Assembly (NCBI RefSeq): GCF_009707325.1
Contig: NZ_CP046103.1
Coordinates: forward strand, 1,475,810 to 1,539,809
DNA length: 64,000 nucleotides
Reading direction: 5' to 3'
From: Pseudomonas sp. IB20
Lineage (GTDB): Bacteria; Pseudomonadota; Gammaproteobacteria; Pseudomonadales; Pseudomonadaceae
Shown here: positions 43,775 through 52,052 of the stretch, in pieces
Layout: each line of letters starts with the position of its first letter
Numbering within the stretch: the first letter of the stretch is position 1
Position numbers and translations under genes: made by a program
Notes under the pieces: model-generated
Told to the model about the DNA's origin: nothing
Database searches by the model: none
The model's input: the letters and a program-made list of their open reading frames with translations, nothing else

Positions 43775-44710
43775 TTACAACAACCCTTGCTCCGCACACA
43801 CCTTCACCACCTGCTCACGAAACCAGGTATTGGCGCTGTCCTGGCCACTGGTTTCGTTCCACTGCATGTCCAGGGTAAACCCCGGTAAACCGTTGGGCGC
43901 CTCGCAATGGCCGAACACCGTGGCCGGCGCCAGCAGCTTTTGCACGCGGCGGGGCAGGGTGACAACAAAGTCGGTGCCGGTGATCATCTTCAAGGCCGCG
44001 CTGTAACTGTTCGCGCGGGCGATCACTTGGCGCTTGCGGGCCTGGCGCGCCAGCCAGCCGTCGATCATGTTGGTGTCGGATGTCCAGGGCGTTGGGAACA
44101 CGTGGCGGCGCTCGACAAACGATTGCAGGCTGAACGCCGGTTCGCGCGGGGCCGAGCGTTTATCGAACACGCAGACCAAATCATCTTCCAGCAGCATCTG
44201 GGTCTTGAAGTCTTTATGGGCGCGGTGAAAGTGCGGGCCGAAGCAAATCACCAGGTCGAGGCGGCCTTCGCGCAGGTCGTCGGCGGGGATGTCGGTTTCC
44301 AGCTTCTGCACATTGACGATCACCGGCAGGTCGGCGCGGTCGAAGTGCTTCAACAGGCGCGGCAGGATCAACTGTTCGAAGTATTCCGGGGCGCACACAT
44401 TGAAGGTCACGGCCGTCGAAGTGGGGTCAAAGGCTTGGCCACCGGCGTGGCACAGGTTGATGCTTTCGAGGATCTTCTGCACATGCCCGTACATGGTGGT
44501 GGCCTTGTACGTTGGCCGCATGCCCGCCCGCGTATTGATAAACAACTCATCCTCGAAACTGGTGCGCAGTTTCTTCAAGCTGTAGCTCACGGTGGACTGG
44601 CTGACGAACAGCGTTTCAGACACCTCGGTAACGCTGCTCTGGTCGTAGACGGCGATAAACACCATCAAGTCCTGCATATCGAGCTTTCTGAGCAAATTAC
44701 TGTTTAGCAT
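43775..44710 (-). CDS. LysR-type transcriptional regulator
   Basis: A 311-residue LTTR, start ATG 44710 (MLNSNLLRKLDMQDLMVFI). Helix-turn-helix in SSVTEVSETLFVSQSTVSYS and LKKLRTSFEDELFINTRAGM. The effector domain begins near residue 95. Its end lies 3 bp from the convergent CHMI gene and it is transcribed in the same direction as the downstream-of-window-order CynX-like gene, with a gap of about 140 bp between that gene's stop and the LysR start. Target unknown. Confidence 0.85.
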   Translation of the reverse strand: MLNSNLLRKLDMQDLMVFIAVYDQSSVTEVSETLFVSQSTVSYSLKKLRTSFEDELFINTRAGMRPTYKATTMYGHVQKILESINLCHAGGQAFDPTSTAVTFNVCAPEYFEQLILPRLLKHFDRADLPVIVNVQKLETDIPADDLREGRLDLVICFGPHFHRAHKDFKTQMLLEDDLVCVFDKRSAPREPAFSLQSFVERRHVFPTPWTSDTNMIDGWLARQARKRQVIARANSYSAALKMITGTDFVVTLPRRVQKLLAPATVFGHCEAPNGLPGFTLDMQWNETSGQDSANTWFREQVVKVCAEQGLL

Positions 44711-44850
44711 CCGTTCCGTCCGATAAGCCTTGGCACTGAGGCAGCGCCGCACGACAAGGGCAAAAGCTTAACGGAACGGTCGTGCCAATAGAAAGCGCCA
44801 TAGGGCGTTTCTATGTTTGGTGTGGGACAAAAAATGTTGGCAACACGACG

Positions 44851-46038
44851 TCAGCGGATATGTCGTGCGTAATGCTTAGGATTGAACTGCGTGACGATCA
44901 GCAACATAACCACCACCACCGCCGTCAGCGACCACCAGGCCCATTCGAAGCTGCCCAATTGGTCGCGTATCATCCCGGCAATCAATGGCGACAGCCCGGC
45001 AATCAGGTAGCCGACGCCCTGCACAAACGCGGTCAGGCCACCGGCGCGGCGCGGGTTGTCCAGGTGGTCGAGGGACAGGATCAGGCTCATCGGAAATAGG
45101 CCGCCGATGCCCAGGCCCAACAGGCAAGGCCATAACAGGCTCAAGTGTTGGGGCATAAGAATGAGGCCGCAGAAACCCAGGATGATCAGCACCAGCAGCC
45201 CCGCGACGACCCCGCGTTTATCTTTTCGGCGGTTGGCGATGGCCGGGGTGACCAGGCCGGACACCACTTCCATGGCGGTCAAGAACCCCAACAACAACCC
45301 TGCGTTCTGTTCGCTTAAGCCTTGCTCCACGTAATACGGCGCCAGCCACGCCAGCACACAGGTGTAGGACGCGGTGCCGAGGCCGAAAAAGATCGCCAGC
45401 AACCACGCGCGACGGTTACCAAAAAATGATTCCTGCGCGCCGGAACCGGCTTGTGGCAGCGGCGGCATCGCCGCGCGCTGGGCGTACCAGAACACCAGCG
45501 CCAATAACGCCAGCGCCGCCCAGATCGCCAGGCCGATGCGCCAGCTGCCGGTCTGCACCTGCACAAATGGCGCGAACGACGCCGCGAGTGCCGCGCCACC
45601 CATGATCGCGGTGACATACAGGCCCATGAACAGCGACACGTTATCGCCAAAGCGTGTCTTGATCAGCGCTGGCATCAGCGCCTGGATCATGGCGATGCCG
45701 ACGCCGGCAGCAATGGCACTGACGATCAACTCCAGCGCCGAATCCAGAAACAGCCGCGACAGTGTGGCCAGGCCAATCACCAGCAACGACAGCACAATGC
45801 TGCGGTGCTCACCAAAGCGTTTGCCCAGGCCCATGCCAAAAAACATCGCCAGCCCCATCGCCATGACCGGCAGCATGGTCAGCAAGGCGGCGCCGCTGAA
45901 GCTCAGCGGTACCTCGCCGCGAATCGAAGACAATAGCGGGCCAATGGCAGCCATCGACGGGCGTAGGTTAAGGGCGACCAGTACAACGCTGATCATCAGC
46001 CAGATGGCGGTGGTGGGTTTTGCGTGAACGTTTTCCAT
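44851..46038 (-). CDS. MFS transporter, CynX/NimT family
   Basis: A 395-residue twelve-helix transporter with the CynX pattern VVLVALNLRPSMAAIGPLLS in helix 1 and FGLGTASYTCVLAWLAPYYV in helix 7. CynX relatives carry cyanate, nitroimidazoles or other small anions, and some are regulated by nearby LysR genes; the LysR gene at 43775 lies adjacent. The substrate is not determinable. ATG 46038 starts MENVHAKPTTAIWLM. Confidence 0.85.
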   Translation of the reverse strand: MENVHAKPTTAIWLMISVVLVALNLRPSMAAIGPLLSSIRGEVPLSFSGAALLTMLPVMAMGLAMFFGMGLGKRFGEHRSIVLSLLVIGLATLSRLFLDSALELIVSAIAAGVGIAMIQALMPALIKTRFGDNVSLFMGLYVTAIMGGAALAASFAPFVQVQTGSWRIGLAIWAALALLALVFWYAQRAAMPPLPQAGSGAQESFFGNRRAWLLAIFFGLGTASYTCVLAWLAPYYVEQGLSEQNAGLLLGFLTAMEVVSGLVTPAIANRRKDKRGVVAGLLVLIILGFCGLILMPQHLSLLWPCLLGLGIGGLFPMSLILSLDHLDNPRRAGGLTAFVQGVGYLIAGLSPLIAGMIRDQLGSFEWAWWSLTAVVVVMLLIVTQFNPKHYARHIR

Positions 46039-46120
46039 GGGCGAGCCTTGAATAGACAGGGGCGAATCAGGCCACGCATGGGAGAGAGGGGCAAATGAGA
46101 AAGTCGCAGGCGCTATCTAA

Positions 46121-46257
46121 AAATTGCAGCTGACTGACACACCGCCGATCAAAAAGTGTGGGAGCTGGCTTGTCGTTAGTTAGACCGGCAAATTGCAGCT
46201 GACTGACACACCGCCGATCAAAAAGTGTGGGAGCTGGCTTGTCGTTAGTTAGACCGG
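46121..46257. repeat. 68-bp direct repeat spanning the 3' end of the aldehyde dehydrogenase gene
   Basis: Positions 46121-46188 and 46190-46257 are identical over 68 bp with a 1-nt spacer (period 69). Each copy contains a single REP-like segment (TGTGGGAGCTGGCTTGTCG). The second copy includes the stop codon and last codons of the aldehyde dehydrogenase gene; the first copy is downstream of it. Confidence 0.92.
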
Positions 46258-47687
46258 ATCACATGCTTGATCTCCTGAAACGCCGCCAACCCCCACGGCC
46301 CCAATTCGCGGCCGATGCTGCTCTGCTTGTAGCCGCCCCACGCCGTTTGCGGGAAGATCACCTGCGGTGCGTTGATCCACACCAGCCCGGCCTGCAAGGC
46401 ATTGGCCACGCGCTCGGCGGTTTCGGTAGTGACGCTCACCACACTGGCCACCAAGCCGAAATCGCTGTCGTTGGCCAAGGCAATCGCCTCGTCCTCAGTG
46501 GCAAAACGTCGTACACACAGCACTGGGCCGAAGATTTCTTCGTTCCACAACGCACTGCCCAGCGGCACATCGGTAAACACCGTCGGGCGAATGAAATAGC
46601 CTTTCGCCAAGCCCGCCGGCCGATCACCGCCACACACCAATCGCGCGCCCTGCGCTATGCCGCGCTGAATATGCCCGAGCACCCGCTGGTACTGCGCACG
46701 GTTGGTCAGCGCGCCCATTTCCACGTCCTCGGCAAACGGGTCTGCCACACGAATCCCTTCAGCCCGTGCCTGCAAACGTCGCAGGAATTCATCCGCCAAG
46801 CTGTCAGCCACCAGCACACGGCTGGTAGCCGAACACATCTGCCCAGCGTTGAAAAAACCACCGCCACAGGCCAGTTCCACTGCCAGGTCGAGGTCGGCAT
46901 CCGCCAGTACCAGCAGCGAGGATCTACCGCCCAATTCAAGGCTCACACCCTTGATGGTTTCCGCCGCGCGCTGCATCACTTGCACGCCGACGGCGTTACT
47001 GCCGGTGAAGGAAATCTTCGCCACGCGGCGGTCCGCTGCCAGCGGTGCGCCAACTGCCAAGCCGGTGCCGCAGACCACGTTGAACACCCCGGCCGGCAAA
47101 CCCGCCGCAGCAATAATCCGCGCCAGTTGCAGCTCCGCCAGCGGCGTGACTTCCGACGGTTTGAGCACGACACAGCAGCCGGCCGCCAGGGCTGGGGCGA
47201 GTTTCCAGGCGGTGGTCACCATTGGGAAGTTCCACGGCACAATCAGCCCGACCACGCCGCACGGTTCACGGCGCAGGCGCGCGCTGAAATCGTCGGTGGG
47301 CAGCGCCACCGCGCAGTCTTGCCCGGCGTCCATGTTTTCGCAGATACCCGCGTAGTAGTCGAAAGTGGCGATCACGTCGTCCACATCGATACCGGCTTCA
47401 AACAGCGGCTTGCCGTTGTTGCTCGACTGCAATTGCATCAGCTGTTCGCGCTGCTCGCTTACGCCCTGGGCGATCTTGCGCAGCAGCGCGCCGCGCTCAC
47501 GGCCGGTGCTTTTCGACCAGCCGATGAAGGCCGCACTGGCCACATCCACGGCTTGGGCCACGGCGCTGGCATCACCCACGCTGACGTGGGCCAAGGTGGT
47601 TTCAGTCGCCGGGTTTATCACCTCAAGCACGTCATGGCCCGCACGCCATTCACCGCCGATAAACACACCGTTCACGACTGCGCTCAT
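46245..47687 (-). CDS. Aldehyde dehydrogenase, probably 4-guanidinobutyraldehyde-type
   Basis: A 480-residue NAD(P)-dependent ALDH: VPWNFPMVTTAWKLAPALAA (cofactor loop), catalytic Glu in SLELGGRSSLLVLADADLDL, catalytic Cys in FFNAGQMCSATSRVLV, and C-terminal IFGPVLCVRRF. It resembles betaine-aldehyde/aminobutyraldehyde dehydrogenases. It overlaps by 4 bp (ATGA) the adjacent 2-ketoarginine decarboxylase-like gene, so oxidation of 4-guanidinobutyraldehyde to 4-guanidinobutyrate is the natural reading (KauB-type). The 3' end lies in a 68-bp repeat. Confidence 0.85.
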   Translation of the reverse strand: MSAVVNGVFIGGEWRAGHDVLEVINPATETTLAHVSVGDASAVAQAVDVASAAFIGWSKSTGRERGALLRKIAQGVSEQREQLMQLQSSNNGKPLFEAGIDVDDVIATFDYYAGICENMDAGQDCAVALPTDDFSARLRREPCGVVGLIVPWNFPMVTTAWKLAPALAAGCCVVLKPSEVTPLAELQLARIIAAAGLPAGVFNVVCGTGLAVGAPLAADRRVAKISFTGSNAVGVQVMQRAAETIKGVSLELGGRSSLLVLADADLDLAVELACGGGFFNAGQMCSATSRVLVADSLADEFLRRLQARAEGIRVADPFAEDVEMGALTNRAQYQRVLGHIQRGIAQGARLVCGGDRPAGLAKGYFIRPTVFTDVPLGSALWNEEIFGPVLCVRRFATEDEAIALANDSDFGLVASVVSVTTETAERVANALQAGLVWINAPQVIFPQTAWGGYKQSSIGRELGPWGLAAFQEIKHVIRSN

Positions 47688-49309
47688 ACCGCCACCTCCT
47701 GCATCCAACGGCCTTGGTCGATTTCAATCAGCGTCGGCCCCTGGCGATCAGCGGCGGCGCGTAATGCCGTGCGCAGGTGCGCGATGCCCTGGATGCTTTC
47801 GGCCGTGCAGCCCAAGGCTTGGGCCACGCCGATAAAGTCCGGGGTGTAGATGTCCACGCCAACCGGTTCGATGGCGCGGTTGAGCATGTATTTCTTGATC
47901 TCTTCGTAGCCCTGGTTATTCCACAGCAGCACGATGACCGGCACGCGCGCTTCCACCGCGCTGGCCAGTTCCGGCAAGGTGAATTGCAGGCCGCCGTCGC
48001 CGATCAGGCACACCACCGGTTGCCCGTCGCCGCGTCCCAGCCAGGCGCCGATGGCGGCGGGCAGGGCGTAACCCAGGGTGCCGTAGCCGGTGGATGAGTT
48101 GAACCAACGGCGCGGGTGGTTGAGGTTCAGGGTCAGGTTGCCGCTGTACACCGGCTGGGTGGAATCGCCAACCAGCACGGCGCCGGGCAGTTCCTCCAGG
48201 ACGGTGTGGAGGAACAGGGTTTGCGCGCAGGTGGCGGCGTCCCAGGTCGGCGTCAGTTCGGCCCACAAGCGGGCGACGCGTTGAGCGCCCCAGTTTGGGT
48301 CGCGCGCGGGCAAGGCCTGGGTGTTCAGTTCGGCCAGCAGGGCTTCGGCGGCCATGTGCGCATCGGCCACCAATGCGACTTTCGGCGGGTAGTTGCGCAC
48401 GGTTTGGTCGGGGTCGATGTCGATGCGCAGCAGCGCACCGGGTATCTTGAAACCGCCGGCGAAGGTCACGTCGTAGTCGGTTTCCGCCAATTCGGTGCCG
48501 ATGGCCAGCACCACATCGGCCTCAGCGACCAGCGCGCGGGTGGCGACCAAGGTCTGGGTCGAACCGATCAGCAGCGGGTGCGCCGAGGGCAGCATGCCCT
48601 TTGCGTTGATGGTCAGGGCCACCGGTGCGCCGAGGGTTTCGGCCAGGCGGGTCAGTTCCTGGGCGGCATCGATGGCGCCGCCACCGGCCAGAATCAGCGG
48701 GCGTGTTGCCGCTGCGAGCAATTGGCTCATCTGCTTCACCGCCGACGGCGCGGCACCGGCACGCGCCACGCTGACCGGCTCGCTGCCGAGCAGTGCGTCG
48801 GCATTTTCCACCAGCACATCCAGCGGAATTTCGATGTGCACCGGGCGCGGTCGCCCGGCCTGGAACAGCGCAAAGGCGCGCGCCAACACGCCAGGCAACT
48901 CTGCCGCCGACATCAAGGTATGCGAGAACGCCGCCACGCCTGCGATCATCGCGCCCTGGTTCGGCAGCTCATGCAACTTGCCGCGACCGCCGCCCAGTTG
49001 GCTGCGCGATTGCACGCTGGAAATCACCAGCATTGGGATCGAGTCGGCATAGGCCTGGCCCATGGCGGTGGTGATGTTGGTCATGCCCGGGCCGGTGATG
49101 ATGAAACACACCCCAGGCTTACCGCTGGTGCGCGCATACCCGTCGGCCATGAAGCCGGCGCCCTGTTCGTGGCGCGGGGTGACGTGACGGATGCTCGAGC
49201 GCGCCAGGCCGCGGTACAACTCCACGGTGTGCACGCCGGGGATGCCGAACACCTGGTCCACGCCGTAGCTTTCCAGGAGGTTGACCAATACTTCGCCGCA
49301 GGTCGCCAT
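47684..49309 (-). CDS. aruI: ThDP-dependent 5-guanidino-2-oxopentanoate (2-ketoarginine) decarboxylase, AruI-like
   Basis: A 541-residue ThDP enzyme. Catalytic Glu in RHVTPRHEQGAGFMADGYAR (about residue 49), central nucleotide-like domain (about 195-330) and the ThDP-binding region LIGDGGLQFTLPELASAVEA with NNQGYEEIKK (GDG-N27-N motif). In the acetolactate-synthase superfamily this profile with an ALDH partner points to AruI of the arginine transaminase pathway, which decarboxylates 2-ketoarginine to 4-guanidinobutyraldehyde. No transaminase (aruH) or guanidinobutyrase is in the window. A LysR gene lies divergently. Confidence 0.82.
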   Translation of the reverse strand: MATCGEVLVNLLESYGVDQVFGIPGVHTVELYRGLARSSIRHVTPRHEQGAGFMADGYARTSGKPGVCFIITGPGMTNITTAMGQAYADSIPMLVISSVQSRSQLGGGRGKLHELPNQGAMIAGVAAFSHTLMSAAELPGVLARAFALFQAGRPRPVHIEIPLDVLVENADALLGSEPVSVARAGAAPSAVKQMSQLLAAATRPLILAGGGAIDAAQELTRLAETLGAPVALTINAKGMLPSAHPLLIGSTQTLVATRALVAEADVVLAIGTELAETDYDVTFAGGFKIPGALLRIDIDPDQTVRNYPPKVALVADAHMAAEALLAELNTQALPARDPNWGAQRVARLWAELTPTWDAATCAQTLFLHTVLEELPGAVLVGDSTQPVYSGNLTLNLNHPRRWFNSSTGYGTLGYALPAAIGAWLGRGDGQPVVCLIGDGGLQFTLPELASAVEARVPVIVLLWNNQGYEEIKKYMLNRAIEPVGVDIYTPDFIGVAQALGCTAESIQGIAHLRTALRAAADRQGPTLIEIDQGRWMQEVAV

Positions 49310-49420
49310 ACATGTCGCTCTTGTTATGGATTCGAGGCGCTATTGGAGCGGCTGGCCGGTAGCGGCAACAATCGATAAAAAGTCATACTAGCCATGTCCT
49401 CACGTCATGGCTCAGCCCCT

Positions 49421-50293
49421 ATGAAACGCCTGCCACCGCTGCCCGCGCTGCACACCTTCTGGGTCACGGCCCAGTGCTGCAACTTCACCCGCGCCGCCGA
49501 GCAGTTGCACATCACCCAAGGTGCGGTGAGCCGACAGATCGCCGGGCTGGAGAGCCATTTGGGCTACGCCTTGTTCCAGCGCCAGGCGCGCGGTTTGGCT
49601 CTGACCGAAGAAGGCCGTGAGTGGTCGCTGCGCGCGCAGCAAGTGTTTGGCCTGATCGGTGACGCGGTGGAGCAGATCGGCAGCCGCCGCGCCACCTTGC
49701 AACTCAAGGCTTCTACCTGCGTGATGCGCTGGTTGCTGCCGCGCCTGATGCAGTGGCAAAAGGAACGCCCGGATGTGCCGGTGGAACTCACCACCACCGT
49801 GGCCTACACCGTGGACTTTCGCCGCGAGCAGTTTGATGCAGCGGTGATCTATTCACCCATCGCCGAGCAATCGGCCCAGGCCCGGCATTTGTTTGATGAA
49901 CAACTCACGCCCGTCTGCGCGCCGGGTTTACTCGGCGGCTTGCACACACCGGCTGATCTGCAACAACAGGTGCTGCTGCACCCCGCGCGGGATGAGCGCG
50001 ATTGGGCGTTGTGGCTCAAAGCGGCGAATACGCGGTTGAGCAACCTGGCCCAGGGGCACCATTTCGAGACGTTGGATCTGGCCATGACGGTGGCGTCCCA
50101 GGGTTCCGGGGTGGCGATTGGCGACAGTGCGTTGATAGGCGAGGATGTGAAAGCGGGGCGGTTGGCGACGCCGTTTGAATTAAGGGTGCCGACGGGGATG
50201 GGGTATTACTTGGTGTATCCGCCTGGGGCGGAGCCTCAGGTTGGGCTTGAAGCACTGATGGATTGGCTAGTGAGCCAAGCCCAACAGTCGTAA
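49421..50293 (+). CDS. LysR-type regulator, GcvA-like, divergent from aruI
   Basis: A 290-residue LTTR. DNA-binding region LPPLPALHTFWVTAQCCNFT, then RAAEQLHITQGAVSRQIAGL, of the GcvA type. ATG 49421 was preferred to an ATG nine codons earlier. It is divergent from aruI-ALDH with a 111-bp gap, the classic place for an LTTR and its target promoter; it is the likely regulator of that operon. Confidence 0.88.
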   Translation: MKRLPPLPALHTFWVTAQCCNFTRAAEQLHITQGAVSRQIAGLESHLGYALFQRQARGLALTEEGREWSLRAQQVFGLIGDAVEQIGSRRATLQLKASTCVMRWLLPRLMQWQKERPDVPVELTTTVAYTVDFRREQFDAAVIYSPIAEQSAQARHLFDEQLTPVCAPGLLGGLHTPADLQQQVLLHPARDERDWALWLKAANTRLSNLAQGHHFETLDLAMTVASQGSGVAIGDSALIGEDVKAGRLATPFELRVPTGMGYYLVYPPGAEPQVGLEALMDWLVSQAQQS

Positions 50294-50308
50294 TACCGAA
50301 GATTCAAA

Positions 50309-50412
50309 TGTGGGAGCCGGGCTTGCCCGCGATGCAGGCACCTCGGTGTGTCAGTCACACCGCGGTGAAGCTATCGCAGGCAAGCCAGCTCCCACACAAG
50401 CCAGCTGCCACA
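50309..50412. repeat. REP pair plus a truncated third unit
   Basis: TGTGGGAGCCGGGCTTGCC begins at 50309, its inverse GGCAAGCCAGCTCCCACA ends at 50396, and a partial third unit AAGCCAGCTGCCACA (50398-50412) follows. It lies between the LysR gene and the broken oxidoreductase gene and may serve as a transcription barrier. Confidence 0.85.
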
Positions 50413-50430
50413 GTTTTGACCGTGTAAGGC

Positions 50431-51045
50431 TTAGTAACCCACGGTGAAACGCTGACGTGAGTGCTTCGGCGTTTCCACTTCGTCGATCAGTGCGATGGCA
50501 AAGTCAGCAAAACTGATCCAACTACGGCCTTCGGCACTCACCAGCAACTCATCCTGGCCCACACGGAATTGGCCGGTGCGCTCGGTCTCAACGAACTCCG
50601 CCGACGGCGACAGGAAAGTCTAATCCAGTTCCTTTTCCTGGCGCAGCGTGTCCAGGAACGCAGCACCGGCACTGGCTTCGGCCTTGTACTCCGCCGGGAA
50701 CCCCGGGCTGTCGATCACGCGGCTGCCATCGGGCAGCAACAACGAACCTGCACCGCCCACCACCAGCAGGCGTTTCACCGAGGCTTTCTTCACCGGGCCG
50801 ATCACGGCACTGGCCGGCAGCGTGGCGAAATGCGCCGCACTGATCACCACATCGTTGCCGCTGACGGCCTGTTGCAACGCTTCGGCATCCAGCGCATCGA
50901 CTTGCTTGACGGTAACGCCTGGGCGCGCCGCCAGCGTGTCGGTATTACGTGCGATGGCCGTGACGGTATGCCCACGACGCAGCGCTTCTTCCAGCAGTTG
51001 GCTACCGGCACGACCGGTGGCACCAATAATTGCAATCTTGCTCAT
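50431..51045 (-). pseudogene. NAD(P)-dependent oxidoreductase (NmrA/SDR-like) with in-frame stop
   Basis: From ATG 51045 the protein has the dinucleotide motif KIAIIGATGRAGSQLLEEAL (residues 3-22) and runs normally to RQEKELD. It then meets TAG at 50622-50620 (codon 142), where relatives have a Trp codon (ELDWTFLSPSAEF). The same frame then continues for 62 more codons (TFLSPSAEFVETERTGQFRV...) to a natural stop at 50433-50431. So only one base change (TGG to TAG) separates it from a complete 204-residue reductase. The truncated product lacks the C-terminal substrate part. Sequencing error remains possible. Confidence 0.88.
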
Positions 51046-51079
51046 AACGCTCTCCAGTCAGTCAGGGTTAAAAAACCAT

Positions 51080-51946
51080 TCACCACTTCATTTCGCCCTT
51101 GGCGACTTTGGCGCTCAGGTCCAGCGAGCTTTCGTCGGCGAGGTTGGGGTAGCGTTTTTTCATCGCTGCAATCAGGGCGGCGGAGTCCTTGGCTTTGGCG
51201 GTTTCGACGTCGAACGCCTTGATGTAGTCAGCGGTAAAGGCCACGGACTTCAGTGACGGGCTGCCCAGGAAATGGCCTGGAATCACGGTAGTCGGTTTCA
51301 GCTGTTGGATACGTTGCAGTGTTGCCAGCCAATCCTTGTGGGACTGTGCGCTTTGGGTGTCGGCCATCCACACGTGGATGTTTTCGGCGACTACCACACC
51401 GCCGACCACGGCCTTGATCGAGGGGATCCACACAAAGCTGCGATCCGGCTGCGGGCCGTCCAGGCCGATGATTTCCAGTGGTTGACCTTCGAGGGTCAGG
51501 CTGTGGCCTTCAAGCACGTGCGGCACGATGGTTTTTGCCGGTTTGTCGGCGCCCATTTTCGGGCCCCAGAATTCCAGCTTGCCGGCGACGGTGGCCTTGA
51601 TATGGTCGACCACCGGTTGCGGTGCCAGCACCTTGGCGTCGGGGAACGCGGCGGTCAGGGTGTCGAGGCCGAAGTAGTAGTCCGGGTCGCCATGGCTGAT
51701 GTAGATGGTGGTCAGGTGCTTGCCGCTGGCGCGAATTTTTTGCACCAACTGCTCGGCCTGGCCTTTGCCGAATTGTGCGTCGACCAGGATCGCGTCTTTT
51801 TCGCCGCTCACCAGTACCGAGCTGACCGGGAAGATCGCAGCTTCACCAGGGTTGTACACGTCGAGTTTCAGCGCTGCCGCCGAAGCTTGGGCGGCGAAGG
51901 CCAGGGCGGCGGTCGCGAGGGTCAGGCGTTTGAGGGTGGATAGCAT
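51080..51946 (-). CDS. Periplasmic MBL-fold metallo-hydrolase
   Basis: A 288-residue secreted metallo-beta-lactamase-fold protein. Signal peptide MLSTLKRLTLATAALAFAAQ(ASAAALKLDV). The metal motif reads TIYISHGDPDYYFGLDTL, an unusual variant (SHGDPDYY in place of HxHxDH), and further ligands lie in VIPGHFLGSPSL. It sits next to a reductase and divergent to a LysR gene. The altered motif means either a modified metal site or a non-classical function. The start at 51946 follows GGAGCTGCCCCG. Confidence 0.8.
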   Translation of the reverse strand: MLSTLKRLTLATAALAFAAQASAAALKLDVYNPGEAAIFPVSSVLVSGEKDAILVDAQFGKGQAEQLVQKIRASGKHLTTIYISHGDPDYYFGLDTLTAAFPDAKVLAPQPVVDHIKATVAGKLEFWGPKMGADKPAKTIVPHVLEGHSLTLEGQPLEIIGLDGPQPDRSFVWIPSIKAVVGGVVVAENIHVWMADTQSAQSHKDWLATLQRIQQLKPTTVIPGHFLGSPSLKSVAFTADYIKAFDVETAKAKDSAALIAAMKKRYPNLADESSLDLSAKVAKGEMKW

Positions 51947-51984
51947 CGGGGCAGCTCCAGTGATCGTTAAAGGATGCACAGAGC

Positions 51985-51997
51985 TTAGTTGCACTAA
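51985..51997. promoter_or_regulatory. Inverted repeat TTAGT-TGC-ACTAA
   Basis: A perfect 5-3-5 palindrome in the 106-bp divergent gap between the MBL gene and the LysR gene at 52053. The core T-N11-A (TTAGTTGCACTAA) fits an LTTR operator and would let that LysR protein control both sides. Confidence 0.55.
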
Positions 51998-52052
51998 ACG
52001 CCACAAAAAATGCGATGCTGAAACATAGTTTGTTTCTAAAAGCGTGCAAATC

